NCBI GenBank assembly: GCA_002708985.1
Contig: PAPS01000033.1
Location: 69,803-133,802 of the forward strand
Length of the DNA: 64,000 nucleotides
Direction of reading: 5' to 3'
DNA from: Saprospirales bacterium
GTDB taxonomy: Bacteria > Bacteroidota > Bacteroidia > Chitinophagales > UBA8649
Of this stretch, positions 36,626 to 47,601 are shown one piece after another (position 1 is the stretch's first letter; each line of letters opens with the position of its first letter). The notes beneath the pieces are model-generated. The model was not told the origin of the DNA. It ran no database searches and worked only from the letters and a program-made list of their open reading frames with translations. Position numbers and translations under genes: made by a program.

Positions 36626-37710
36626 TATTCAAAGGTATAATCTTCTCCTTGGATATTAATATGCCAACGAAATCGATTTTCACGATATAAGACCGCTTGA
36701 TTAATTTGATCAAAATCTGTGGCAATTCGACTGGAAATAGAATACTTCTCTCCTTGGGAAAAGCCTTTTAGTCGTCCATTGATATCCTGATAGACTATAA
36801 GATTATTATCGATGGTAATCTCATCTGGCATGTAGGATTCTAAACGAGTGATTTCCCCTTTGTAAAAGGTGAAGAAAAAGCCATTTCGGTCAGACCAAAC
36901 GAGCTGGTTTTCCTTGAGCTCATAGGATAATGGTCGGTAGGCTAGAAGAGGATAAGACACTCCTTGGTAAAACACATTAAAGCCTCCTAAATCATCATAA
37001 AAGGTTACTAATTCATCGCTTACATCAAAGCCTCCATTGGTATTATAAGTGAGCGTGTAGAGTTCATCTTCATACCAAACCTGGAGGTCGCCAATTCCTG
37101 TTTGAAAGGCTACAAGGTTTTGGCCAGCGGTAAATGCAGTTGGCTGGGTAGGCCAGACGATGTATTGTTGGCCACGGCTGAATAATTTCAGTTGTTTGTT
37201 TATATCAAGATAGGCCAAACTATTATTGCTGATGCTTGCCGTGTAGATATTCCAACTCTCTAAGGTCTGAGCGCTGTCAGTTTGGTATACATTAAAGCGA
37301 TTATAGACATCGTTGTAGGCTACAATAGAATCAGATACCCATAGATCTTCTTGAAGTGCCCAGCTTTCTATTTGATGCAACTTGTTTCCCTCTAACAGAA
37401 AGATTTGACTTCCAAATTGATAGGCTAAAAAATGATCGGTTGAGTAGACATTCGGCCTATTCAGGGATAACTCATGTTTTTCACCACCGAAATACAATTG
37501 GAATCTGCCTCTTGGGTCAAAGTAGGCGAGGTAGGCGTTCCCCACAAAATATTCATCTACAGGTTGAAACTCTAGCTGCTCAAATACCCCTTCGTCAAAA
37601 ACATAGAATCGATTGAAATTGTCATTAAAAGGATAGAGAAATTGACCAAATCCTTTGACTAATAGAGCAGAGAAAAAAAGAACTAGATAGAGAGTCTTTC
37701 GATTAGTCAT
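36625..37710 (-). CDS. secreted protein of ~10 tandem 35-residue repeats (uncharacterised)
   Basis: Signal peptide then repeats such as VAYNDVYNRFNVYQTDSAQTLE / LAYLDINKQLKLFSRGQQYIV / VTFYDDLGGFNVFYQGVSYPL / IVYQDINGRLKGFSQGEKYSI. Confidence 0.85.
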   Translation of the reverse strand: MTNRKTLYLVLFFSALLVKGFGQFLYPFNDNFNRFYVFDEGVFEQLEFQPVDEYFVGNAYLAYFDPRGRFQLYFGGEKHELSLNRPNVYSTDHFLAYQFGSQIFLLEGNKLHQIESWALQEDLWVSDSIVAYNDVYNRFNVYQTDSAQTLESWNIYTASISNNSLAYLDINKQLKLFSRGQQYIVWPTQPTAFTAGQNLVAFQTGIGDLQVWYEDELYTLTYNTNGGFDVSDELVTFYDDLGGFNVFYQGVSYPLLAYRPLSYELKENQLVWSDRNGFFFTFYKGEITRLESYMPDEITIDNNLIVYQDINGRLKGFSQGEKYSISSRIATDFDQINQAVLYRENRFRWHINIQGEDYTFE

Positions 37711-37725
37711 GGCATAGTATAAACA

Positions 37726-37749
37726 AAAGGCGGACCAAAGTCCGCCTTT
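37726..37749 (-). terminator. Rho-independent terminator (possibly bidirectional)
   Basis: Perfect 10-bp stem AAAGGCGGAC-CAAA-GTCCGCCTTT. Confidence 0.8.
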
Positions 37750-37774
37750 CTTACAATTTGTTTGTCATTCTTCT

Positions 37775-39823
37775 CTAGAATGTTCCTTGTGGGTCAGTAT
37801 CTTCATACTTGATTTCAATGCCATCCTCTTCGGAGTTTACATCGTTAAGTAGTCTGAAGGTTACACGACGGTTTTTCGCTCGACCTGCAGGATTATCTTC
37901 ACCGGCTGCACTTTCGTTATCAGCAATTGGACTAGATTCCCCTTTACTGATTGTCATAATGCGATCAGCTAGATCAACACTATCTGCCATCCCTAAGGCC
38001 ATTAAGTAGTCTTTTGCGGCGTTAGCTCGTCGCTTTCCGAGGGCATCATTATAGTCATCAGTACCGCGGCTATCCGTATGTCCTGCAATTTGTAGAATCC
38101 AATCCGGGTGCTCGACAAGCACGCTGTACAGAGAATCAAGCTCTACTTGGTAAAACTCCGCGATGTCTGATTGATCAAATGCGAAGTAGACCGGTTTAAC
38201 GGTTATCGTTTCTCGGATAATTGGATCCATGAGGTAAATCATAAATAAGGTGTCTTCTACCAGCTCGAAAGCTGAACCATCTATTTCGGTTACACTTTGG
38301 TAATATCCTTCCGCATCTCCTACAACCTTGATATTGCTTGCGCCAACTTCATAGACAAGCGAATTGCCTCCTTCCGTTACATCTTCACCAATCATTTCTA
38401 TACTTCCATTGATATCCATGTATGTACTTGCTGAAACCCCATTGATAGGTGCTTGACTAGCATCATTACGTGAGGCAAAGTATCCACTTAAGAAAAGTCC
38501 AGAATTCATTTCAACCTCGAATACATCATCGCAACAAGTTTCTCCTCTAGAGGAAGTAGTGCCCACTCGGTTGGAAACCATGTACCCTTTTCTTCCACGT
38601 TCATCTAATGCGAAGTAGATATCATCCGTAGCGCTATTAATTGGCGCTCCTGCATTCGTTACCTCACTTATCCAATTTTCTAAATTTCCGTCGACGAAAT
38701 AAACATCGAAACCACCCATACCTGGATATCCCAGTGAACTGAAATATAGTCTCTGATTTTGATTGTCGTAGTATGGACTGAATTCGTCAAATTTGGTGTT
38801 AACCTCTTTGAGATTGGTCGGATTTGAAAAAGTTCCATCTTCTAACATAGAAGTGTACCAAACATCAAGTCCACCCTGGCCACCTTCTCTATTAGAAACA
38901 AAGTATAATACTTCATTATTGTCGCTGTCATATCCTAGACTAGGTTGGGTCGTAGTAAAGTCCTCACCATTCAGTTCAACGATTTCTTGGGACTCGCCCC
39001 AATCGTTTCCAATTTTACTCGATTTGAATAGGCGACACTGCATGGCACCTACACCATTAATTTCAGTACATCTTGTGTAATAGAGCGTCTGGCCGTCATC
39101 GGAAATTACGCCATTTCCAACGTGTGCACCCATCTGGTTAATGTCATCATCAAGTCTTTCCTTAGTCCAAGAATCACCGGACTTCCGTGCGATAAATAGC
39201 TCAGCGTAATAATCATTGCTTTCGGAAATTTCATAGTCATAATTGATAACACTATCATTGACCATCGAACCTACAAGCATTGTGTTTTCATCTATAACTT
39301 TTGGAGCTAAGTCTTGGAAGTTAGAGTTCACGCCCTCACCAAGTGAGGAGACTGAGGCTAGCTCCATAGAAGACAAGCTATCCATCAATTCAATGCCGCC
39401 GAGGTTTAGCTGAGCTCTCTCTCTTAACACACGAATTCCATCATCTGAAGTCTCTTTTGTATTGATTAAGAATTGGTTGAAATGATAAGCTGCCGAATCA
39501 TATTCTCCCTGCATTTGAAGTGCCTCTGCATAGTAATAGCGTGCATCAGGCCAAGCTTTTTCATTGGCAGTTGTCGTTTGACCAAAGTACTCTGCCATAG
39601 TAGAATAATCTCTCATGGCCATATTTGCCGCACCAATTTGGTAAGTGAGCCTTGTATTATTAGGCTTCTTTTCCGTAGCAGGAATATAGTATTCTGTGGC
39701 ATTATAGTAACTGCCCTCCTCAAAAAGACGGTCAGCGGTTTTGATCATTTTTCGAGTCTTACAGCTAGATACGACAAGCGCAATGCTTACAGTAAGAAAA
39801 AATATACGTTTTGCACTAAACAT
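37775..39823 (-). CDS. PorE-like OmpA-family protein: lipoprotein, TPR + PD40-like propeller + OmpA
   Basis: Lipobox VVSSC; LYFVSNREGGQGGLDVWYTS, RLYFSSLGYPGMGGFDVYFV, OmpA LQIAGHTDSRGTDDYNDALGKRRANAAKDYL...AKNRRVTFRL. Confidence 0.93.
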   Translation of the reverse strand: MFSAKRIFFLTVSIALVVSSCKTRKMIKTADRLFEEGSYYNATEYYIPATEKKPNNTRLTYQIGAANMAMRDYSTMAEYFGQTTTANEKAWPDARYYYAEALQMQGEYDSAAYHFNQFLINTKETSDDGIRVLRERAQLNLGGIELMDSLSSMELASVSSLGEGVNSNFQDLAPKVIDENTMLVGSMVNDSVINYDYEISESNDYYAELFIARKSGDSWTKERLDDDINQMGAHVGNGVISDDGQTLYYTRCTEINGVGAMQCRLFKSSKIGNDWGESQEIVELNGEDFTTTQPSLGYDSDNNEVLYFVSNREGGQGGLDVWYTSMLEDGTFSNPTNLKEVNTKFDEFSPYYDNQNQRLYFSSLGYPGMGGFDVYFVDGNLENWISEVTNAGAPINSATDDIYFALDERGRKGYMVSNRVGTTSSRGETCCDDVFEVEMNSGLFLSGYFASRNDASQAPINGVSASTYMDINGSIEMIGEDVTEGGNSLVYEVGASNIKVVGDAEGYYQSVTEIDGSAFELVEDTLFMIYLMDPIIRETITVKPVYFAFDQSDIAEFYQVELDSLYSVLVEHPDWILQIAGHTDSRGTDDYNDALGKRRANAAKDYLMALGMADSVDLADRIMTISKGESSPIADNESAAGEDNPAGRAKNRRVTFRLLNDVNSEEDGIEIKYEDTDPQGTF

Positions 39824-39849
39824 AAAAGGTAGTTATGAGGGTCTGGTAA

Positions 39850-40908
39850 TTAGAATCTTGGGTTAAATAGATATCGATCTTGAGGAACCTTTGGGTTGTT
39901 AAATCCAAAATAACTCATGGAAATCTCGAATGCTGTAGGAATTTTACCCAAAGCTACATCGGTGTCGTCTCTCAATTGAGAAAGCGTTAGGTCATACGCA
40001 GCAGATAGGCGAATGCGGTTGTATTCAAGACCACCTTTGATGATGGCTGCATCACCCACTCGATACCATGCACCAAGGAAGCCGATGAGATCTTTAGATG
40101 GATCTTTTGCGAAGTCATAACCAAAGGTTGAACCAACGTTTACTTCTTTGTTTCCAATGTCATTGACTTGGTATAAGAATCCTGGAAGAACATAGAAACG
40201 ATTGAACTGCATGTCGAGCCCCCCATGACCAACATATCGTCTTGGTAAAGAATTGTCATCGTCGCTTCCGGTGGAGATAAAGTCATCTAGTGGCCGTGTG
40301 ATATGTAAAAATGATCCACCAACGTACAACGTGATGTCTGAATTGATTTGAGCGTCAAAAAGTAATCCCGCATTAACATCAAAAAAGCTGTTGGTGCTTG
40401 AAGCAAGACCATTTGTTTGCTCCATGCTCATGTCCGCAATGGTTCCATCTAGACCGATCTGATCTGCAAAGATTGAATTAACATCCAAGCTGCTGCTGTT
40501 GTAAACTCCCTGTAAACCAAATGCTAGATGATATTTATTTCCTCGGTCTAATCCTTTATGATAGGCTAAGTTAACTCCAGCTTGATATCGCTCAAAGATT
40601 CCATCTTTGTCATATACAACGTGAGCTCCAACACCTAGGGCATCGGTGGATAGCTTGTCCTTGAGTAAGGAAAAGTCAACTGAGGCGGAAGGTGTCATAA
40701 ACACGGCTTCACCACCATTGACATTACGCCATTGGTCTCGATAAATTGCTGTTGCCCGATAGTAGCCATTAAATTTTCCAGTAAGTGCTGGATTCAACGT
40801 GAGGGGAGAGGCGTAATACTGAGAGTAGTGAATATCCTGGGCAAGCAGAGTTTTTAATGAAAAGAGACAGCTTGCTAAAATAAATAGGAAGAGAGATTTC
40901 TTGAGCAT
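39850..40908 (-). CDS. type IX secretion system membrane protein, PorP/SprF family (start likely MLKKSLF)
   Basis: LLAQDIHYSQYYASPLTLNPALTGKFNGYYRATAIYRDQW; paralog of 29613-30662. Confidence 0.93.
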   Translation of the reverse strand: MLKKSLFLFILASCLFSLKTLLAQDIHYSQYYASPLTLNPALTGKFNGYYRATAIYRDQWRNVNGGEAVFMTPSASVDFSLLKDKLSTDALGVGAHVVYDKDGIFERYQAGVNLAYHKGLDRGNKYHLAFGLQGVYNSSSLDVNSIFADQIGLDGTIADMSMEQTNGLASSTNSFFDVNAGLLFDAQINSDITLYVGGSFLHITRPLDDFISTGSDDDNSLPRRYVGHGGLDMQFNRFYVLPGFLYQVNDIGNKEVNVGSTFGYDFAKDPSKDLIGFLGAWYRVGDAAIIKGGLEYNRIRLSAAYDLTLSQLRDDTDVALGKIPTAFEISMSYFGFNNPKVPQDRYLFNPRF

Positions 40909-41016
40909 TTGATTTATTTTCGATTTTGTAAAAATACAATTCATTTTTTGGTTCAACATTGAATCACTATGAACTCAATACCTATTCAATGCAATTTAAC
41001 GTTAATATAGTCAATT

Positions 41017-41637
41017 ATGAAGCACTCCGTCAACATAACAAGGCTTAAAATCATAGGTTTTATCCTTCTTTTGGTACCAATCTACTCCTCGGCCCAAAAC
41101 GATGAAAACTACAGTGATGATTTTCGCGATCTCTACAATGACGTCTTTGATGGGGATTCAATAGACTATTTAGTCCTGCCAACCATCCCGATTATTGATA
41201 ACCCTTATGACCGGTTGAAGTACCTTGAAACCAAACGAAAGTTGGAAAAGATTTGGCCATATTTCCTTATTGCACAAGAAGTGCTCTATGACTTGGAGGC
41301 TAAGGAGGAGGCTTTAAATAAGCGGCATTTTAGGAGGTATAAAAAAGGCCGTAAAAAAGATTTATATAAACGTTTTGAAAAGGAACTTAAGGCCCTGCGC
41401 ATAAGCGAGGGCAAACTGCTCGTTAAACTAATAAGCAGACAAACCGGTATTTCTATGGCCGAATTACTTAAACACTACAATCCAAACATAAAAGTCTGGG
41501 GCTTTAATCTTGTTGCCAAGCGGTACGGTTATGATTTGAAAGAGATCTATGATATCACCCACGAAGACAACTATTACATTGAGCTTGCTTTAGAGTCTAT
41601 CGCACCGTCAGTGCATCGCCGATCTCTTCAACGATAG
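41017..41637 (+). CDS. DUF4294-type secreted protein
   Basis: Signal peptide; YLVLPTIPIIDNPYDRLKYLETKRKLEKIWPYFLIAQEVL...GKLLVKLISRQTG. Confidence 0.8.
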   Translation: MKHSVNITRLKIIGFILLLVPIYSSAQNDENYSDDFRDLYNDVFDGDSIDYLVLPTIPIIDNPYDRLKYLETKRKLEKIWPYFLIAQEVLYDLEAKEEALNKRHFRRYKKGRKKDLYKRFEKELKALRISEGKLLVKLISRQTGISMAELLKHYNPNIKVWGFNLVAKRYGYDLKEIYDITHEDNYYIELALESIAPSVHRRSLQR

Positions 41638-41683
41638 TATTTGGATATAATGTCAACGTGTTATCTAGACAAATTTTTTAGGG

Positions 41684-42697
41684 CTATTTATTGGAATTTG
41701 TTTTACCTAGTATTGATAGAATTGTATTCGTCAATAGAGTGTTTGAAATACGATGCATACACTTTGATTCTTTGTCCCACCATTTACGAGGTATAAAGAC
41801 ATAGAAAAAGCGGTAGATGAAGTGCACCTGCGCCTGAAGGACAAATGCATTTTTTTTGTAGGCAGAAAATCCAAGTTCAGGTCTAGTACTGCCCCATAGA
41901 GTTAATAATGGCTTAGGGAAGGCTGATGCAAGATGCATAATAAACGAATCATTGGAAATAATAAGAGCCGACTTTTGAATTAACCATGCAGATTGAGATA
42001 TAGAAGTTTTTCCTGTTAAATCTATAACTCGGTTTTGTGCTTTAACCGAATTTAATATTTTGCTACTTAGTATTTGATCGCTCGAATCTCCAACAAGCAC
42101 GAAGGGCATATTAAGTTCATCGATTACCTTAATTATTGTATTGCTTGGTAAACGTTTAGTAAAATGTTTCCCCCCAATAGCCCATACTATAAAATCTTCA
42201 TCATTAAATCTTGCCAAATGCCCTTTTATTTTCTCACTTTCTGTAGGTTTTATTTGTGCAATACAATGATCCCCTGTAGGGATGCCAAGAACTTCAATTG
42301 TACGGAAATATCTATCTACAACATGTGTTTCTTTGAGAAAATTAAGTCCTGTTAACAAAAAAAATTTGCGTGCTATACTTTCTTTATTATATCTATATAT
42401 AGCGCCTTTTAGACCCTTACTAATTCTTTTAGATCTGTAATTTTTATGAAGATCAAATATGTAATCATATTTTTTGTTAGCTACTTGATTTAATAAGTTT
42501 TTAATGTTCCCCTCTTTTTTATTTTCTAACGTATAAATCTGATTTAATACCGGATTTTCTTTAATAATTTCCAGGTATTTCTTCTTGATAAAAAAATCAA
42601 TGCTAGCATCAGGGAAATTCTCCTTGATAGCCGTTAAAATGGGTGTTGTCAGTAAGATATCGCCCATTGAGCTTAATCGAATGATGGCAATTCGCAT
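41684..42697 (-). CDS. glycosyltransferase family 9 (heptosyltransferase-like)
   Basis: MRIAIIRLSSMGDILLTTPIL, DYIFDLHKNYRSKRISKGL, VIDLTGKTSISQSAWLIQKSALIISNDSFIMHLASAF. Confidence 0.9.
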   Translation of the reverse strand: MRIAIIRLSSMGDILLTTPILTAIKENFPDASIDFFIKKKYLEIIKENPVLNQIYTLENKKEGNIKNLLNQVANKKYDYIFDLHKNYRSKRISKGLKGAIYRYNKESIARKFFLLTGLNFLKETHVVDRYFRTIEVLGIPTGDHCIAQIKPTESEKIKGHLARFNDEDFIVWAIGGKHFTKRLPSNTIIKVIDELNMPFVLVGDSSDQILSSKILNSVKAQNRVIDLTGKTSISQSAWLIQKSALIISNDSFIMHLASAFPKPLLTLWGSTRPELGFSAYKKNAFVLQAQVHFIYRFFYVFIPRKWWDKESKCMHRISNTLLTNTILSILGKTNSNK

Positions 42698-42716
42698 TCT
42701 GTAAATATAAGGGCAT

Positions 42717-42738
42717 AAAAAAGCCTCCCGAAGGAGGC
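42717..42738 (-). terminator. Rho-independent terminator downstream of groEL
   Basis: GCCTCC-CGAA-GGAGGC stem with A-tract on + (T-tract on -). Confidence 0.8.
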
Positions 42739-42767
42739 CTCAATAAAAACGTTAAAGAGTGGAGATA

Positions 42768-44719
<1,952 letters not shown>

Positions 44720-44873
44720 AGTATGTCTAAATTTTGAATTTTGTTAAGCGAATAGTATACCAATTGCACAATGCGCATCTTTTGCTGAAAAATTGGCAGA
44801 CTACATGGCAAAGTGTCTTTCAAGTAGGCCTAAAAGACCATTGTTTGGTATGTAGAACTGTCGTGTTGGCCCT

Positions 44874-45185
44874 TTAGCTTGCTGGTGGTGCAGGAACCTC
44901 TTCTTGTGGAGCTACAAGTTGCAACTCGTTATTGATTTGCTCTGCTTGATTTACTTCAGGACTTGAAACAGAAGCAGTCATAGCAATGGATAGCACAACT
45001 AAAGCGCCAGCTAAATACCATGTCAGCTTTTCGATAAAATTCGTTGCACGACTTGCTCCAAGAATTTGATTACTCACTGTGCCTAAACTAGCTTGGATTC
45101 CTCCACCTTTTGGATTTTGAACAAGCACGGCAATACCGAGTAAACAACTAGTAAGAATGGTGATAATCAAAAGAATAGTGAACAT
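44874..45185 (-). CDS. secG: preprotein translocase subunit SecG
   Basis: LLGIAVLVQNPKGGGIQASLGTVSNQILGASRATNFIEKLTWYLAGALVVLS. Confidence 0.92.
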   Translation of the reverse strand: MFTILLIITILTSCLLGIAVLVQNPKGGGIQASLGTVSNQILGASRATNFIEKLTWYLAGALVVLSIAMTASVSSPEVNQAEQINNELQLVAPQEEVPAPPAS

Positions 45186-45194
45186 TGTACGATC

Positions 45195-45878
45195 TTATTT
45201 TTTCAGAAGTTCATCAATTTGGTCTGCAAAGAAACGCTTTTTTTTGGGATTCTCGAGCATCAGTTGGCTATACACTTGTATGGCTTCCTCATAGCGACCT
45301 TGGCTTCGTAGTATAGTAGCATAGGTTTCAGAAACGAATTCCTTCGTTGTATTCTCTGTTTTCTTGATTTTAGAGCGTTGGATTATGGCTTGAATATCCT
45401 CAGAGCGGAGGACAGCTTCTAAATCACCGTCCATTGCCGAGGCTGGTCGAGCTTGAATAGGAACTTCAACAGCGAGCGAGGCTAAAAAATCACCTAATGA
45501 ACTAATCTCTGTGTCAGGCGATGACATGGTATCATGTAAATCAAAGGTTGGAATAGGGGGCTTGCTAGGCGCCCTTTCTGCAATAGAGTCATCCCGATTT
45601 ACCTTTTCTTTATCGCGTAGGGCAGTTGAGTTTTCAGCAGGGATACCTTCGCCTTTAACCAAGGCAAAAAGTTGCCCGCGATCAGCCATAAAAAAAGCAA
45701 GTCGATTCAATTGACTTTCATCATACTCAAGCGGACCACCTAGTCGTTCATTCCACAAGCGAATGAGACTGGGGCTAAGATGATAGGGATGTTGTTCAGC
45801 CCAATGTTCCAGTTCGGTTAGGGTTTTTTCAGGTAATGGACTTCCCTGAAAAAGCTGCTTAAGACAATCGACTACCAT
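45195..45878 (-). CDS. hypothetical protein with C-terminal TPR-like motif
   Basis: FVSETYATILRSQGRYEEAIQVYSQLMLENPKKKRFFADQI; conserved position between lptE and secG. Confidence 0.75.
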   Translation of the reverse strand: MVVDCLKQLFQGSPLPEKTLTELEHWAEQHPYHLSPSLIRLWNERLGGPLEYDESQLNRLAFFMADRGQLFALVKGEGIPAENSTALRDKEKVNRDDSIAERAPSKPPIPTFDLHDTMSSPDTEISSLGDFLASLAVEVPIQARPASAMDGDLEAVLRSEDIQAIIQRSKIKKTENTTKEFVSETYATILRSQGRYEEAIQVYSQLMLENPKKKRFFADQIDELLKK

Positions 45879-46378
45879 TTCACAAAACTTTTGTTGAAGA
45901 CATCTTCTACTAGGAGGGTATTTAGCGCATTAATCAATTGCTCTTCAACAATATTAAGGTCCTCATTGGCTGGAAAGTCAATAAATCGTGTGAAGGTTTT
46001 TGTCCAGTTTTCCTCTGGGTTAATACGATTCTCGCTCGCAATACTAATGGCCATAGTGATTCTTTTTTGCTCAGAGGTTTGACCAGCAGCAGGTGCTTGA
46101 ATTGAATATCGATACGAGATAATCTCTCCTTTAAAATGCAAGTCTCCATTCCCATCTTGGAGCGGAATATTTGTAGTGAGCATTTTTTGCTTCAGCGCTT
46201 CGGTGAGAAGGTCTCCAACAGTTGCTGGGGCACCTTCGGCATTGTTGGATATGTAGGCAACAGATATTGACGTGATGTTTGGATCAAAGTTGGCTCCTGT
46301 AAAGGAGTAGATCTTGCATCTCGAGAGCAAAAGACCTGTGCAGAGAACAAGTGATGATATGACTAAATTCCTTTTCAT
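45872..46378 (-). CDS. lptE: LptE-family LPS assembly lipoprotein
   Basis: MKRNLVISSLVLCTGLLLSRCKIYSFTGANFDPNITSISVAYISNNA; Bacteroidota LptE-like form. Confidence 0.82.
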   Translation of the reverse strand: MKRNLVISSLVLCTGLLLSRCKIYSFTGANFDPNITSISVAYISNNAEGAPATVGDLLTEALKQKMLTTNIPLQDGNGDLHFKGEIISYRYSIQAPAAGQTSEQKRITMAISIASENRINPEENWTKTFTRFIDFPANEDLNIVEEQLINALNTLLVEDVFNKSFVKW

Positions 46379-47601
46379 CAGATATCGTATTCTCTAATTT
46401 TTCGATAGAGTGTTCGTTCGGAAATGCCGAGTTCTTCGGCGGCATTTTTTCTGCGACCCTGATGTTTATCTAGAGCCTTTTTTATCATTTGCCTCTCCAT
46501 GTCCATTAGGGAAAGTGAATCCTCGATTTCCTCAGCATTTGGGATATCTTCTTTAGTGTGCACAATGAGGCTCTTAGCATCGTCTTTTGGTGGTTCCCAT
46601 TGTATTTCTTTATTCGGTACAAAGGTGTGATTATCTAGCGGTAAATCCTCTCTGTACACCGAGGCATCCGTATGACCAATCACCTTTTTCAAAGCGTTGA
46701 TATCCTGCTTCAACTCAATAAACATCTTGACTAGTAGGGTAGTGTCCTCATTTGTGCTAGTTGCTCGTTCATCATCTGTTTGCGCTTGACGGAGTGCTGG
46801 TAGCCGGTTGTTGTTTATATCGGGTATTAGTTGAACAATATCATGAGCGCCAATAATGTCCTCAATGGCTAACACGGATAGCTGATCTGCCATGTTCCTT
46901 AGTTGTCTGACATTGCCGGGCCAAGGATACCGCTGAAGTAAGGATTGCGCATCTTCACTGAGTTGTATAGGTCTCCTACGATGTCGTTCTGCGAAGTCAG
47001 TAGCAAATTTTCTAAACAACAGTAAAATATCATCCCCGCGGTCACGCAGCGCAGGGATAGTTATGGGAACAGTGCTTAATCGGTAGTACAAGTCTTCTCT
47101 GAACTTGCCTTGTTCTGCTGCCTTTAGCAAATTTCTGTTGGTTGCAGCAACGATACGAACGTTGGTTTGTTGAACTTCGGATGAACCTACTTTAATAAAC
47201 TCACCTGACTCGAGTACACGCAGGAGACGTGCTTGTGTTCCTACAGGCATTTCTCCAATTTCGTCGAGAAAAATGGTGCCTCCATTAACCGTCTCAAAGT
47301 ATCCCTTGCGCTTATCTTGCGCTCCTGTAAAAGCCCCTTTTTCGTGACCAAAGAGTTCTGAATCAATGGTTCCTTCAGGAATAGCTCCGCAATTTACGGC
47401 AATGAACTTCTCATGTTTTCTCGGAGAGAGTTGATGAAGAATTTTTGAAAAGGCTTCCTTTCCCACGCCACTTTCTCCATTGATTAAAACTGATAGGTCA
47501 GTGGGTGCTACTCGCATGGCAATTTGAATCGCATGATTGAGCGATTGGGAGTTTCCAATAATGCCGAATCGTTGCTTGACGCCTTGTAAAGTGGGATTCA
47601 T
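46378..47601 (-). CDS. sigma-54 interaction-domain Fis-family regulator
   Basis: GESGVGKEAFSKILHQLS, ELFGHEKGAFTGAQDKRKGYFE, GGTIFLDEIGEMP, C-terminal Fis HTH KNAAEELGISERTLYRKIREY. Confidence 0.94.
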   Translation of the reverse strand: MNPTLQGVKQRFGIIGNSQSLNHAIQIAMRVAPTDLSVLINGESGVGKEAFSKILHQLSPRKHEKFIAVNCGAIPEGTIDSELFGHEKGAFTGAQDKRKGYFETVNGGTIFLDEIGEMPVGTQARLLRVLESGEFIKVGSSEVQQTNVRIVAATNRNLLKAAEQGKFREDLYYRLSTVPITIPALRDRGDDILLLFRKFATDFAERHRRRPIQLSEDAQSLLQRYPWPGNVRQLRNMADQLSVLAIEDIIGAHDIVQLIPDINNNRLPALRQAQTDDERATSTNEDTTLLVKMFIELKQDINALKKVIGHTDASVYREDLPLDNHTFVPNKEIQWEPPKDDAKSLIVHTKEDIPNAEEIEDSLSLMDMERQMIKKALDKHQGRRKNAAEELGISERTLYRKIREYDI

